Below, piece by piece: positions 18,585 to 28,958 of a DNA stretch of 64,000 nt (its first letter is position 1; the number at the start of each line of letters is the position of its first letter). A program made the position numbers and the translations under genes. This DNA comes from Pseudomonas koreensis (GTDB lineage Bacteria; Pseudomonadota; Gammaproteobacteria; Pseudomonadales; Pseudomonadaceae): the NCBI RefSeq assembly GCF_012986595.1, contig NZ_JAAQYM010000002.1, forward strand, positions 620,001 to 684,000, given 5' to 3'. A model generated the notes under the pieces. It made no database searches. It saw nothing but the letters and a program-made list of their open reading frames with translations, and was not told where the DNA came from.

Positions 18585-20636
18585 ATGTCCGAACCACGCA
18601 AGATCCTCGTCACCAGCGCCCTGCCCTACGCCAACGGTTCGATTCACCTTGGCCATATGCTGGAATATATCCAGACCGATATGTGGGTGCGCTTCCAGAA
18701 GCATCGCGGCAACCAGTGCATCTATGTCTGCGCCGACGACGCCCACGGTTCGGCGATCATGCTGCGCGCGGAAAAGGAAGGCATCACCCCGGAACAACTG
18801 ATCGCCAACGTGCAGGCTGAACACAGCGCCGACTTTGCCGAGTTCCTGGTCGACTTCGACAACTTCCACTCCACTCACGCCGAAGAAAACCGTGAGCTGT
18901 CGAGCCAGATCTACCTGAAACTGCGTGACGCCGGGCACATTGCCACGCGCTCGATCACCCAGTATTTCGACCCGGAAAAGAAAATGTTCCTGGCCGACCG
19001 CTTCATCAAGGGCACCTGCCCGAAATGCGGCACCGAAGACCAGTACGGCGACAACTGCGAAAAATGCGGTGCGACCTACGCCCCGACCGATCTGAAGGAT
19101 CCGAAGTCGGCCATCTCCGGCGCCACCCCGGTGCTCAAGGATTCCCAGCACTTCTTCTTCAAGCTGCCAGACTTCCAGCAGATGCTGCAGACCTGGACCC
19201 GCAGCGGCACCCTGCAGGACGCCGTGGCGAACAAGATCGCCGAGTGGCTGGACGCCGGTTTGCAGCAGTGGGACATCTCCCGCGATGCGCCGTACTTCGG
19301 TTTCGAGATTCCGGACGAGCCGGGCAAATATTTCTACGTGTGGCTGGACGCGCCGATCGGCTACATGGCCAGCTTCAAGAACCTCTGCGACCGTACTCCG
19401 GAGCTGGACTTCGACGCGTTCTGGGGCAAGGACTCCACCGCCGAGCTGTACCACTTCATCGGCAAGGACATCGTCAACTTCCACGCCCTGTTCTGGCCAG
19501 CGATGCTCGAAGGCGCCGGTTTCCGCAAGCCGACCGGGATCAACGTGCACGGCTACCTGACGGTCAACGGCCAGAAAATGTCCAAGTCCCGCGGCACCTT
19601 CATCAAGGCCCGTACCTACCTGGACCACCTGTCGCCGGAATACCTGCGCTACTACTACGCGGCCAAACTGGGCCGTGGCGTCGATGACCTCGACCTGAAC
19701 CTCGAAGACTTCGTGCAGAAGGTCAACTCCGACCTGGTCGGCAAAGTGGTCAACATCGCCAGCCGTTGCGCCGGTTTCATCCACAAGGGCAACGGCGGCC
19801 TGCTGGTCGACAACAATGCCGCACCAGAGCTGACCGAGGCCTTCCTCGCCGCCGCGCCGAGCATTGCCGACGCCTATGAGGCTCGCGACTTCGCCCGTGC
19901 CATGCGTGAAACCATGGCCCTGGCCGACCGCGCCAACGCATGGATCGCCGACAAGGCCCCGTGGTCGCTGAACAAGCAGGAAGGCAAACAGGATGAAGTC
20001 CAGGCGATCTGCGCCACCGGCATCAACCTGTTCCGCCAGTTGGTGATCTTCCTCAAACCGGTGCTGCCGCTGCTGGCCGCCGATGCCGAGGCGTTCCTCA
20101 ACGTCGCCCCGCTGACCTGGAACGACCACACCACGCTGCTGGCCAACCATCAGCTGAACGAATTCAAACCGTTGATGACCCGCATCGACCCGGTAAAAGT
20201 GCAAGCCATGACCGACGCCTCGAAAGAAGACCTGACCGCCAGCCAGACCGACACCGGCGCTGCCGCACCTGCGGGCAACGGCGAACTGGCCAAGGATCCG
20301 CTGTCGCCGGAAATCGACTTCGACACCTTCGCCGCCGTCGACCTGCGCGTCGCCCTGATCGTCAAGGCTGAACACGTCGAAGGCGCGGACAAGCTGCTGC
20401 GCCTGACCCTGGACATCGGTGACGAGCAGCGCAACGTGTTCTCCGGAATCAAGAGCGCCTACCCGGACCCGTCGAAACTCGACGGTCGCCTGACCATGAT
20501 GATCGCCAACCTCAAGCCACGGAAAATGAAGTTCGGCATCTCCGAAGGCATGGTGATGGCCGCCGGCCCTGGCGGTGAAGAAATCTACCTGCTGAGCCCG
20601 GACAGCGGCGCCAAGCCGGGTCAACGCATCAAGTAA
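18585..20636 (+). CDS. metG: Methionyl-tRNA synthetase
   Basis: This 683-residue class I synthetase charges tRNA-Met. The HIGH-like motif is [10 protein letters not shown], the zinc-binding Cys pairs are [11 protein letters not shown] and CEKCG (about 145-162), and the KMSKS motif is [11 protein letters not shown] (about 330). The C-terminal 110 residues are the OB-fold tRNA-binding domain ([20 protein letters not shown]). Length and domain order are normal. It is followed by a strong terminator. Confidence 0.98.
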   Translation: MSEPRKILVTSALPYANGSIHLGHMLEYIQTDMWVRFQKHRGNQCIYVCADDAHGSAIMLRAEKEGITPEQLIANVQAEHSADFAEFLVDFDNFHSTHAEENRELSSQIYLKLRDAGHIATRSITQYFDPEKKMFLADRFIKGTCPKCGTEDQYGDNCEKCGATYAPTDLKDPKSAISGATPVLKDSQHFFFKLPDFQQMLQTWTRSGTLQDAVANKIAEWLDAGLQQWDISRDAPYFGFEIPDEPGKYFYVWLDAPIGYMASFKNLCDRTPELDFDAFWGKDSTAELYHFIGKDIVNFHALFWPAMLEGAGFRKPTGINVHGYLTVNGQKMSKSRGTFIKARTYLDHLSPEYLRYYYAAKLGRGVDDLDLNLEDFVQKVNSDLVGKVVNIASRCAGFIHKGNGGLLVDNNAAPELTEAFLAAAPSIADAYEARDFARAMRETMALADRANAWIADKAPWSLNKQEGKQDEVQAICATGINLFRQLVIFLKPVLPLLAADAEAFLNVAPLTWNDHTTLLANHQLNEFKPLMTRIDPVKVQAMTDASKEDLTASQTDTGAAAPAGNGELAKDPLSPEIDFDTFAAVDLRVALIVKAEHVEGADKLLRLTLDIGDEQRNVFSGIKSAYPDPSKLDGRLTMMIANLKPRKMKFGISEGMVMAAGPGGEEIYLLSPDSGAKPGQRIK

Positions 20637-20653
20637 GACCCAGCGCTGAAAAC

Positions 20654-20692
20654 GATCCCACAGGCATGTTCTGCAGGCCTGTGGGATTTTTC
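20654..20692 (+). terminator. metG terminator
   Basis: ATCCCACAGGC and GCCTGTGGGAT pair around a short loop, then a T-run. It begins 18 bases after the metG stop. Confidence 0.9.
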
Positions 20693-20769
20693 ATATCTGG
20701 CCCACCCTTCGCGGGTACCGGATAATGCCTAACCTAAGATGACACCCGCCCGTTGCTGCCGGCAGAACC

Positions 20770-21339
20770 ATGACCGAACTTGCGCTTACGCTGATCAGTG
20801 CCGCCCTGCTCAACAACTTCGTGTTGCACTGGCCGCTGGGCGTCGACCCGTTGCTGGCCGGCAGTCGGCGCCAGGTGCATGCGTTGGGACTGGCGACGTC
20901 GTGCCTGATGCTGAGCGTCGGCGTCATCGGTCATGTGCTCTGGCACTGGCTGCTGGTGCCGCTGCAACTGCAGGCCCTGCACCTGTTCGCGTTCTTGCCG
21001 CTCAGCGTGCTGCTGATCGCACCGCTGCTGAAACTGCTGACACGTGCGCTGCCCGACTGGCCGTTCGACGGACTGTGGCCGTTGTTGCTGGGCAATGCCG
21101 GTGTGCTGGGGCTGGCCTTGATCAATGCGCAACATGATCGTGGCCTGTTGCAGGCAACGGCGCTGAGCATTGGCGCCGGGCTGGGTTTCTGGCTGGTGCT
21201 GAGCCTGTTCAGTGACTTGCGTGAACGCACGGCCGACAACGACATTCCCCTGCCCTTTCGCGGCTTGCCGATCGACCTGATCGGCGCCGGACTGATCGCA
21301 GTGATTTTTCTCGGATTCAGTGGACTGATCAAAACATGA
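20770..21339 (+). CDS. rnfA: Rnf/Rsx complex membrane subunit A
   Basis: This 189-residue integral protein has about six transmembrane helices and belongs to the RnfA/NqrE family. RnfA and RnfE form the membrane core of the Rnf ion-translocating ferredoxin:NAD reductase (Rsx in E. coli, which resets SoxR). The start is [19 protein letters not shown]. In most RnfA the corresponding segment is LVNNFVLxQFLG and a Cys-bearing motif (GxCPFLGV) follows. Here it is [10 protein letters not shown], without the Cys. It overlaps rnfB by four bases (ATGA). Confidence 0.8.
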   Translation: MTELALTLISAALLNNFVLHWPLGVDPLLAGSRRQVHALGLATSCLMLSVGVIGHVLWHWLLVPLQLQALHLFAFLPLSVLLIAPLLKLLTRALPDWPFDGLWPLLLGNAGVLGLALINAQHDRGLLQATALSIGAGLGFWLVLSLFSDLRERTADNDIPLPFRGLPIDLIGAGLIAVIFLGFSGLIKT

Positions 21340-22556
21340 GTCTGATTCAACTCATCGATGCCCTTCTGCCGCAGACCCAGTGCGGCAAATGCGGCCACCC
21401 CGGCTGCAAACCCTATGCGCAAGGCATCGTCGACGGCGAACCGATCAACAAGTGCCCGCCCGGAGGCGACGAGACCATCGCGGCCCTGGCTGAACTGCTG
21501 AAGGTGCCAGTGCTGGAGCTGGACGTCAGCCGTGGTTCGGCACCGCCACAAGTGGCGTACATCCGCGAAGCCGAGTGCATCGGCTGCACCAAGTGCATTC
21601 AGGCCTGCCCGATCGACGCCATTGTCGGGGCGGCGAAACTGATGCACACCGTGTTGATCGACGAATGCACCGGTTGCGACCTGTGCGTGGCGCCGTGCCC
21701 GGTGGATTGCATCGAGATGCATCCACTGCCGCTCGGCACCTTGCCGGTGGTCGGCGGCCTGGCGTCCAGCCTGGAGGAGCAACGCGCACGCACGGCCAAA
21801 CGTGATCATGCGCGCCAGCGCTTCGAACGCCGCAACGCCCGCCTGCAACGCGAAGAGCAGCAGAAACAGGCGGAGCGCGAGGCCCGAGCGCAGCGGGCAG
21901 CGCAACCGGCGGTGGCAACCCTGGATCCGGTGCAGGCAGCCCTTGAGCGCGTGCGTGCGCAGAAAGCCGCGAGCTCTGACGCCGCGCTGAAAAAAGCCAA
22001 GATCGACGTCGCCATGAGCCGCGCGCAATTGCACAAATCGCTGAAAGCCTTCGGCCACCCACCGACGTTCGAGCAGCAGGCGCAACTGGTGGTGTTGCAA
22101 CAGCAATTTGAAGCCGCCGAGCAGGCGCTGGCGAAACTCGAAAGCAGCGCCGCCACCGTTCCAGCCGCTGCGGCAGCGGCACCGGTTCCGGCGAAAGACG
22201 CGGACCTGAAACGGGCGAAAATCCAGTTGGCGATGCGCCGTGCCGAACTGAAAAAGGCCCAGACCGCCGAGGCGCCAGCGCAGCAGATCGCCTCACTGGA
22301 ACAGGCCCTGCGTGACGCCGAGCAGGCCCTTCACGCTGCCGAAGCTGGCAGTGAGCAGCCGGTGCCTGACCTCGTGCGCGTGGAAAAACGTCCGATCGAC
22401 AGCCAACTGCGCCAGTTGAAAACCGAACTGGCCTACGCCCGCGCCGACCTGAGCAAACTCGAACGCCGCGCCGACACGCCGAGCGAAGTCCTCGACAAGG
22501 CCCGCGCTCGTCTGCAGGACGCCGAGCGTCAGGTGCACGACCATGTCGCCCCGTGA
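21336..22556 (+). CDS. rnfB: RnfB-type ferredoxin subunit with RnfC-like coiled-coil tail
   Basis: This is a 406-residue Rnf Fe-S protein of unusual architecture. Residues 1-50 match the RnfB 4Fe-4S domain ([20 protein letters not shown], then CPPGG), and about 75-135 hold two ferredoxin clusters ([12 protein letters not shown] and [12 protein letters not shown]). Ordinary RnfB has a membrane anchor of about 28 residues before this. Here it is missing. From about residue 150 to the end the protein is a charged Ala/Arg/Lys/Glu coiled coil with [18 protein letters not shown], like the tail of E. coli RsxC (recalled). No rnfC gene lies here, and the stop overlaps rnfD by 14 bases. Confidence 0.85.
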   Translation: MSLIQLIDALLPQTQCGKCGHPGCKPYAQGIVDGEPINKCPPGGDETIAALAELLKVPVLELDVSRGSAPPQVAYIREAECIGCTKCIQACPIDAIVGAAKLMHTVLIDECTGCDLCVAPCPVDCIEMHPLPLGTLPVVGGLASSLEEQRARTAKRDHARQRFERRNARLQREEQQKQAEREARAQRAAQPAVATLDPVQAALERVRAQKAASSDAALKKAKIDVAMSRAQLHKSLKAFGHPPTFEQQAQLVVLQQQFEAAEQALAKLESSAATVPAAAAAAPVPAKDADLKRAKIQLAMRRAELKKAQTAEAPAQQIASLEQALRDAEQALHAAEAGSEQPVPDLVRVEKRPIDSQLRQLKTELAYARADLSKLERRADTPSEVLDKARARLQDAERQVHDHVAP

Positions 22557-23526
22557 AGCACCGGACGATCGCCTGCAACAGGCGATGAAGCTAGTGCTGC
22601 TCGCCGCGCTGCCGGGGTTGCTGGCGTTGTTCTGGCTGTACGGCTGGGGCGTGTTGATCAATCTGCTACTGGCGATAGCCACCGCGCTGCTGGTCGAGGC
22701 TGGCGTCACCCGCCTGCGCCGACTACCGCTGCAACCGACGCTGAGCGACGGCAGCGCGCTGGTCAGCGCCACCCTGCTGGCGGTGGCCCTGCCGCCCTAT
22801 TGCCCGTGGTGGCTGACCGTCACGGCGGTTGCCTCGGGCCTGCTGCTCGGCAAGCACCTGTACGGCGGCATCGGCAAGAATCCGTTCAATCCGGCCATGC
22901 TTGGCTTTGCGCTGGCGATGGTGCTGTTTCCGCAACCGATGACGCACTGGCCGGCGCACGGCATGAATCTGTGGGCGAGCGTTGAGCAAATTTTCAATGT
23001 AGGCCAGGCGCCGGACGCCTGGGTGCAGGCCACGGCGCTGGACAGCTTGCGGATCAACAAAAGCCTGACCATGGATGAGCTGTTCGCCAGCAACCCGGCG
23101 TTCGGGCGTTTCGGCGGGCACGGCGTTGAGTGGGTCAATCTGGCGTTTCTCGCCGGAGGGCTGTTGCTGTTGCAACGTCGGGTGATTGGCTGGCAAGCAC
23201 CGGTCGGCATGTTGGGCAGCCTGTTTGTCATCAGTCTGCTGTGCTGGAACGGTTCGGGCTCCGACTCCCACGGCTCGCCACTGTTCCATCTACTGAGCGG
23301 CGCAAGCATGCTCGGGGCGTTTTTCATCATCACCGAACCGGTGTCCGGCGCAAAAAGTCCGTTGGCCCGCTTGTTGTTCGGCGTCGGTGTCGGGCTGTTG
23401 ACCTACTTGATCCGCACCTGGGGCGGCTACCCGGATGGCGTCGCGTTTGCGGTGTTGCTGATGAATCTCTGCGTGCCGGCGCTGGAGCGTTTCGCCGCAT
23501 CGCGCCAGGCGCAGGTGACGCCATGA
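22543..23526 (+). CDS. rnfD: Rnf complex FMN membrane subunit D
   Basis: This 327-residue integral membrane protein is of the RnfD/NqrB family and carries flavin covalently on a Thr. Nine or ten hydrophobic helices are visible. [16 protein letters not shown] is the family motif, the covalent-flavin Thr is probably in [12 protein letters not shown], and [19 protein letters not shown] is the conserved later segment. The start overlaps rnfB by 14 bases and the stop overlaps rnfG by four, so it is co-translated. Confidence 0.88.
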   Translation: MSPREAPDDRLQQAMKLVLLAALPGLLALFWLYGWGVLINLLLAIATALLVEAGVTRLRRLPLQPTLSDGSALVSATLLAVALPPYCPWWLTVTAVASGLLLGKHLYGGIGKNPFNPAMLGFALAMVLFPQPMTHWPAHGMNLWASVEQIFNVGQAPDAWVQATALDSLRINKSLTMDELFASNPAFGRFGGHGVEWVNLAFLAGGLLLLQRRVIGWQAPVGMLGSLFVISLLCWNGSGSDSHGSPLFHLLSGASMLGAFFIITEPVSGAKSPLARLLFGVGVGLLTYLIRTWGGYPDGVAFAVLLMNLCVPALERFAASRQAQVTP

Positions 23527-24128
23527 ACCGCACTGCCTCAGTCATTACCCTGGTGCTGATCGCCGCGGTCGGTCTGGGCCTGACCTATTGGCTGCAGCGC
23601 AGCAGCGCGCCGCAGATTGCCGTCGAACAACGCCTGCTCGACAGTCGCCAGTTGCTGGATGTGCTCGCCACCGATGCCTACGACAATCAACCGCTGGAGC
23701 AGCCGCTGACGCTGGCTGACACCACGTTGAGCCACAGCACACTGCTGGGCGGTTACCGCGCAAGCAAAGCCGGGCAGCCGGTGGCGGTGTTGTTGCGCAC
23801 TCAGACCGAGGGTTATGCCGGCGCCATCGAGTTGCTGGTTGCCATTGATGCCAACGGCCGACTGCTGGGTGTCAAAACCCTGCGGCAAAACGAAACGCCG
23901 GCGCTCGGCGGACACCTCGGCGACTGGCCGAATGCCTGGCTGGACACGTTTACCGGCACGTCGCGCAGCGCCCCCGATGACGCAGGCTGGGCACTGAAAA
24001 AGGATCGGGGACAATTCGATCAACTGGCGGGCGCGACCATCACCTCTCGCGCCACCGTCAATGCCATCCATGACGCCCTGCGCTACTTTGATCAGCATCG
24101 GGCAACCTTGCTGGGGATCGCACCATGA
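23523..24128 (+). CDS. rnfG: Rnf complex FMN-binding subunit G
   Basis: This 201-residue protein has one N-terminal transmembrane helix (about 7-24) and a periplasmic FMN-binding domain. The family motif LAGATITSRATVNAI holds the Thr expected to bind FMN by a phosphoester bond. The preceding segment ETPALGGHLGDWPNAWL matches the RnfG/NqrC consensus (ETPGLGxK). It overlaps both neighbours by four bases. Confidence 0.88.
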   Translation: MNRTASVITLVLIAAVGLGLTYWLQRSSAPQIAVEQRLLDSRQLLDVLATDAYDNQPLEQPLTLADTTLSHSTLLGGYRASKAGQPVAVLLRTQTEGYAGAIELLVAIDANGRLLGVKTLRQNETPALGGHLGDWPNAWLDTFTGTSRSAPDDAGWALKKDRGQFDQLAGATITSRATVNAIHDALRYFDQHRATLLGIAP

Positions 24129-24706
24129 ACCGGCCGACGAATCTGACCAATACGTTGTTGCTGACGTTGCTGCTGGGTACCAGCGCCACATTGGCTGGCG
24201 CGCTGGGCATGCTGTTGATGTCGAGCGTGGTTGTGGCGGTTTACGCAGTGTGCATCGGTCCGCTGCGCGTGCGACTGTCTGACCGTGGCGTGCTGCTCGC
24301 CAGCCTGTTGCTGGCCGCCACCCTGACCAGTTGCGCCAATATTCTCGCGCAGCGCTGGGCGTTGCAGTGGCATCAGGCAATCGGCATCTATTCCGGGCTG
24401 ATCGCCTTGCAATGTGTGGCGCTGGAATACAATGGCTTCTTTCGTCAGGCACTGACCGAACGCCTGAAGTTTTTTGGCCTGTCGAGCGGGCTGCTCCTGA
24501 CGCTTACCGTTGTGCGTGAGCTGTTCGGTCAGGGGCATCTGGGTCGTGGTCTGTCAGAACACTGGCAAGGTCTGGTCCTGTTCAACCAAGGGCTGCACCT
24601 GATTACCCTGGTTCCCAGCGCCTTCATACTGCTGGGACTGCTGCTGGCTGCCCGCCAGGCATTGACTCGCTCGAACGCTCTCTCCAAGGAAACACATCAT
24701 CCATGA
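24125..24706 (+). CDS. rnfE: Rnf complex membrane subunit E
   Basis: This 193-residue integral membrane protein has about six helices and belongs to the RnfE/NqrD family. It pairs with RnfA to form the membrane core. VVRELFGQGHLGRGL is the recognisable family segment, and LIALQCVALEYNGFF corresponds to the region carrying the conserved Cys. It is the last rnf gene here and overlaps nth by four bases. Confidence 0.8.
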   Translation: MNRPTNLTNTLLLTLLLGTSATLAGALGMLLMSSVVVAVYAVCIGPLRVRLSDRGVLLASLLLAATLTSCANILAQRWALQWHQAIGIYSGLIALQCVALEYNGFFRQALTERLKFFGLSSGLLLTLTVVRELFGQGHLGRGLSEHWQGLVLFNQGLHLITLVPSAFILLGLLLAARQALTRSNALSKETHHP

Positions 24707-25341
24707 ATGCTGCAAAACGCCTTGAGATTTTTCGCAGGCTGCATGAAGACAATCCCGAGCCGAAAACCGAACTGGCCTACTCCTCGCCCTTCGAACTGCT
24801 GATTGCGGTAATCCTATCGGCGCAGTCGACTGACGTTGGCGTGAACAAGGCCACGGCCAAACTTTTTCCGGTGGCCAATACTCCGGCAGCGATTCACGCC
24901 TTGGGTGTCGAAGGGCTGTCCGAATACATCAAGACCATCGGCCTCTACAACAGCAAAGCCAAGAACGTGATCGAGACCTGCCGCATGCTGGTCGAACTGC
25001 ACAATGGCGAGGTCCCGCAAACCCGCGAAGCGCTGGAGGCACTGCCCGGTGTCGGCCGCAAGACCGCCAACGTGGTGCTCAATACCGCTTTTCGCCAGTT
25101 GACCATGGCGGTCGACACGCACATTTTCCGCGTCAGCAATCGCACCGGCATCGCTCCGGGTAAAAATGTGGTTGAAGTGGAAAAGAAGCTGATGAAGTTT
25201 GTACCTAAAGACTACCTGCTGGACTCTCACCACTGGTTGATTCTGCACGGTCGCTACGTGTGTCTCGCCCGCAAGCCGCGCTGTGGCAGCTGCCGGATTG
25301 AGGATTTGTGCGAGTACAAACACAAAACCTCGGACGATTGA
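24703..25341 (+). CDS. nth: Endonuclease III
   Basis: This 212-residue DNA glycosylase/AP lyase removes oxidised pyrimidines. It has the helix-hairpin-helix ALPGVGRKTANVVL with the catalytic Lys, the catalytic Asp in AVDTHIFRVSNR, and the C-terminal 4Fe-4S loop CLARKPRCGSCRIEDLC. Length is normal. The rnf-nth order is conserved in E. coli (rsx-nth) and P. aeruginosa. Its ATG overlaps the rnfE stop. Confidence 0.97.
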   Translation: MNAAKRLEIFRRLHEDNPEPKTELAYSSPFELLIAVILSAQSTDVGVNKATAKLFPVANTPAAIHALGVEGLSEYIKTIGLYNSKAKNVIETCRMLVELHNGEVPQTREALEALPGVGRKTANVVLNTAFRQLTMAVDTHIFRVSNRTGIAPGKNVVEVEKKLMKFVPKDYLLDSHHWLILHGRYVCLARKPRCGSCRIEDLCEYKHKTSDD

Positions 25342-25448
25342 TTGGCTATTGCTTTTATTGATCCGTCGATTGAAAAAATCTTTTTTACCCGCAGCAGGAA
25401 TATCGATATAAGGAGCGCCAAAGGCAGTCTTAGCCTGGAGTTCACCTT

Positions 25449-25628
25449 ATGACTGAAAGCAAAGAACAACTGGATGTAGATGACGATTTCACCGCTGCGG
25501 AAACCGACGACGCTGAACCTGTGGTCGAAGTCGCCAAGACCAACCTGAGTAAACGCCGCACCATCGATAACCTGCTTGAGGAGCGCCGACTGCAAAAGCA
25601 ATTGGCCGATTACGATTTTGATCTCTGA
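25449..25628 (+). CDS. PA3496-family small acidic protein (putative envelope integrity)
   Basis: This is a 59-residue protein starting MTESKEQLDVDDDF, with GGAG nine bases upstream. The N-terminal half is strongly acidic (DVDDDFTAAETDDAEPVVEV) and the C-terminal half is basic/helical (SKRRTIDNLLEERRLQKQL) ending in ADYDFDL. This matches the family named after PA3496 (recalled), which lies right after nth in P. aeruginosa as here. Function is not established. A terminator follows at once. Confidence 0.75.
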   Translation: MTESKEQLDVDDDFTAAETDDAEPVVEVAKTNLSKRRTIDNLLEERRLQKQLADYDFDL

Positions 25629-25634
25629 CACTTA

Positions 25635-25661
25635 AAAGCCTCCCGAACCGGAGGCTTTTTA
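25635..25661 (+). terminator. Terminator after the PA3496-like gene
   Basis: AAGCCTCCGG/CCGGAGGCTT-type stem (AAAAGCCTCCCG and CGGAGGCTTTTT) is followed by a T-run, seven bases past the stop. It also faces the convergent response-regulator gene. Confidence 0.85.
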
Positions 25662-25714
25662 CTTTCTGACGAATCTGGCACCCCACGCCCCACCGTCCAA
25701 TGGCTGCAAGCCCA

Positions 25715-26341
25715 TCAGACCAGGCCGTTGCGTTGTGCCAACTCGATCAGGTCCACCAGCGAGCGGGCATTGAGCTTCAACAGCAGACGGGTCTTGTATG
25801 TGCTGACTGTCTTGTTGCTGAGAAACATGCCATCGGCAATTTCCTTGTTGGTCTTGCCACGCGCCAGTTGCTGCAACACCATCATTTCCCGCCCGGAGAG
25901 GCGGTCCACCATATCGGACTCACTGGCATTACCGAGGCTGGTCCGTACGGTATGCAGGGCCTGGTTTGGAAAATAGCTGTAACCGGACAGCACGGCTTTG
26001 ATCGCACTGAGCAACTCTGTCAGGTCCTGTTGCTTGCAGACATAGCCCGCCGCCCCCGATTGCATGCAGCGCATCGAAAAGTGGCCCGGTGCCTGTGAAG
26101 TCAACACCAGAACTTTCAATGGCATGGCCGTCGCGTTCAGCCGCGCAATAACTTCGAGGCCATCGAGTTTCGGTATTCCAATATCCAGAATGACGATATC
26201 CGGCATCTGATCCCGCGCAAGTTGTAACGCATCCACACCGTTATCCGTTTCGGCAATAACTTCGTAGCCATGACGTTCCATCAGCATACGCACAGCCAGA
26301 CGAATGACGGGATGATCATCCACGATCAGCACTTTATTCAT
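25715..26341 (-). CDS. Orphan LuxR/NarL-type response regulator (BvgA/RocA-like)
   Basis: This 208-residue regulator has a receiver domain (VDDHPVIR, phospho-Asp in VILDIGIPKLDG) and a LuxR helix-turn-helix (LSGREMMVLQQLARGKTNKEIADGM). It resembles the BvgA/EvgA/RocA group. ATG at 26341 begins the homology. The frame extends 39 codons upstream without a better start. No histidine kinase is adjacent, and an AT-rich stretch follows upstream. The target genes are unknown. Confidence 0.75.
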   Translation of the reverse strand: MNKVLIVDDHPVIRLAVRMLMERHGYEVIAETDNGVDALQLARDQMPDIVILDIGIPKLDGLEVIARLNATAMPLKVLVLTSQAPGHFSMRCMQSGAAGYVCKQQDLTELLSAIKAVLSGYSYFPNQALHTVRTSLGNASESDMVDRLSGREMMVLQQLARGKTNKEIADGMFLSNKTVSTYKTRLLLKLNARSLVDLIELAQRNGLV

Positions 26342-26797
26342 GGGCAAGTCCAGTTTCGCTGTTCGAATTTTTAGAGCACGCACAATAACGTAGTCATCTA
26401 CTTGATGGCACATCAGAGCGATCTGGCACTTGCAGCGAAAGACATGCCCTACAAGCATTGAGGATTATTCCTACAAAAAAACGCTAGCCTGCTGCCGCAA
26501 TCAAAAAAAACATTCACGCCCCTCGTACTTCCTGGAAATAAAATGTCGCAGAGTGTTTAAAAAACACACCTGAACTTCGCTCTGAAGCGCCCCGGAAAGG
26601 CTTGCGGCCCGATCTCAAACGGCCAACCGCCTCACTCCCTCAGACTCAAAACAACTTGCAGACTTGCAATCTGAAAACAACAAAAGTTCGTCATCATGAA
26701 TTTACTTGCTATAAATATTCGCGCAACCTGCAAAACAACGTACATACAACAACTAACAACAGCCACTTACAACCATCAAAGACGATGAATAAATAAC
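26342..26797. other. AT-rich intergenic stretch with no convincing gene
   Basis: From about 26460 the base composition drops well below that of the flanking genes, with runs of A/T, many CAA/AAC triplets and no clear ribosome-binding site. A 64-codon frame at 26602-26796 ends one base before the next gene start, but its Asn/Thr/Gln-rich product and lack of a start signal make it doubtful. The region probably holds the promoters of the response regulator and the hypothetical gene at 26798. Confidence 0.5.
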
Positions 26798-27490
26798 ATG
26801 CTAAAACTCAAAAACAAAATCACCAACCCAATGACAGTGATTGCGATATTCGCCGTCATCTCCGAAACTTCCGCGGCTGTCTCTCTGCCCTTTCTTGCCA
26901 ATAAGGAACGGGAAATCTATGTCTGGTTTCTGATCAGCTTTCCATTTTATTTACTGTTTCTTTTCTTTCTCACCCTGAACTTCAACTATCGCTCTTTGTA
27001 TGCGCCTTCCGATTTCGACAAGGACAAGAACTTCCTCAAGGCTGGAAAAGCGAATACCGATAAACCTCCACCAGAGCATCAGGCGCAGCACAACGATCCC
27101 CCAACGGACGGCGGATACCCAGGCGTAGCTGAGACCCGTGATGATGTGTGCCGCCCGCATAACGTGGCCGACCCTCCAGACCCGGGTACCTTCGCTCACG
27201 TCATCTTTCAACACTTCATTCATTTGCCCGCCACCACCCGTGATCTGCACTTCGTCGATGCGCGGCAGATAAAGCTCAAAAGCGAGCTGGCCGGGATCCT
27301 GTTGCCCCCGGGCCCGCGGAACAAGAGAGCGATACGAATCATTGTGATGCTGTCCTGCCACACCACGAACGAGTTGCTCAAACGTCATGTGGCCAGGCAA
27401 TTCAAACACGCTGGAAAAGGCACGATCACAACGCTCTGTATTATTTACAACGTGTGCTCGCAAGAACTGACGGTACTGCGAAGACGCTGA
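26798..27490 (+). CDS. Hypothetical two-helix membrane protein in an accessory islet
   Basis: The frame gives 230 residues. The first 80 residues look like a real membrane protein: helices at about 10-35 (MTVIAIFAVISETSAAVSLP) and 42-62 (FLISFPFYLLFLFFLTLNF), then RSLYAPSDFDKD. I recall conserved hypotheticals with this NP-[MTVIAIFA]-[YAPSDF] pattern but no assigned function. From about residue 85 (base 27050) the sequence becomes Pro/His/Arg-rich and GC-rich and looks like an antisense reading. The intact gene may therefore end early or have been replaced at its 3' side. No strong ribosome-binding site precedes the ATG. Confidence 0.45.
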   Translation: MLKLKNKITNPMTVIAIFAVISETSAAVSLPFLANKEREIYVWFLISFPFYLLFLFFLTLNFNYRSLYAPSDFDKDKNFLKAGKANTDKPPPEHQAQHNDPPTDGGYPGVAETRDDVCRPHNVADPPDPGTFAHVIFQHFIHLPATTRDLHFVDARQIKLKSELAGILLPPGPRNKRAIRIIVMLSCHTTNELLKRHVARQFKHAGKGTITTLCIIYNVCSQELTVLRRR

Positions 27491-27538
27491 CGCCAAAACG
27501 TTTCCGTGAGAATGCCCCGTGAAAACCGATAAGCCGTG
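26951..27538 (-). pseudogene. Possible gene remnant antisense to the hypothetical gene
   Basis: The - strand is open for 196 codons from the stop at 27539-27541 down to 26951. From 27538 to about 27050 it reads like a real protein (segments SVFELPGHMTFEQLVRGVAG, LAFELYLPRIDEVQI and GTRVWRVGHVMRAAHIITG), more convincing than the + frame over the same bases. No ATG or ribosome-binding site fits. Only a TTG is available. It could be the 3' part of an unknown gene fused to the AT-rich islet. I do not recognise the family. Confidence 0.25.
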
Positions 27539-27551
27539 TCAGCAAGACAAT

Positions 27552-27591
27552 CAAAAAAAATGGCGGCCTGTTTGAAAACAGTGCCGCCATT
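27552..27591 (-). terminator. argG terminator
   Basis: AATGGCGGC/GCCGCCATT stem with CTGTTT/AAACAG extension is followed on the - strand by a run of eight T. It begins 21 bases after the argG stop. Confidence 0.9.
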
Positions 27592-27611
27592 TCTTTATGC
27601 GCCTGAAAGCA

Positions 27612-28829
<1,218 letters not shown>

Positions 28830-28958
28830 GCCATCACTCCACGGGGTTCTACGGAAAGCCGAGGAGTCTACCGCTCAAATGCGATAATTTACAGAGGCGC
28901 GACAGCTTAAGACGACAAAGCGACAGAATCTGTCGAGAGCGCGACGATGACCGGCGAG

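Noticed and set aside
18471..20624. 717-codon open frame on the - strand across metG
   Set aside because: It is a mirror of a complete methionyl-tRNA synthetase and has the same antisense-type composition.
26602..26796. 64-codon frame in the AT-rich gap
   Set aside because: The Asn/Thr/Gln-rich product, the lack of a ribosome-binding site and the low-complexity CAA/AAC repeats argue against a gene.
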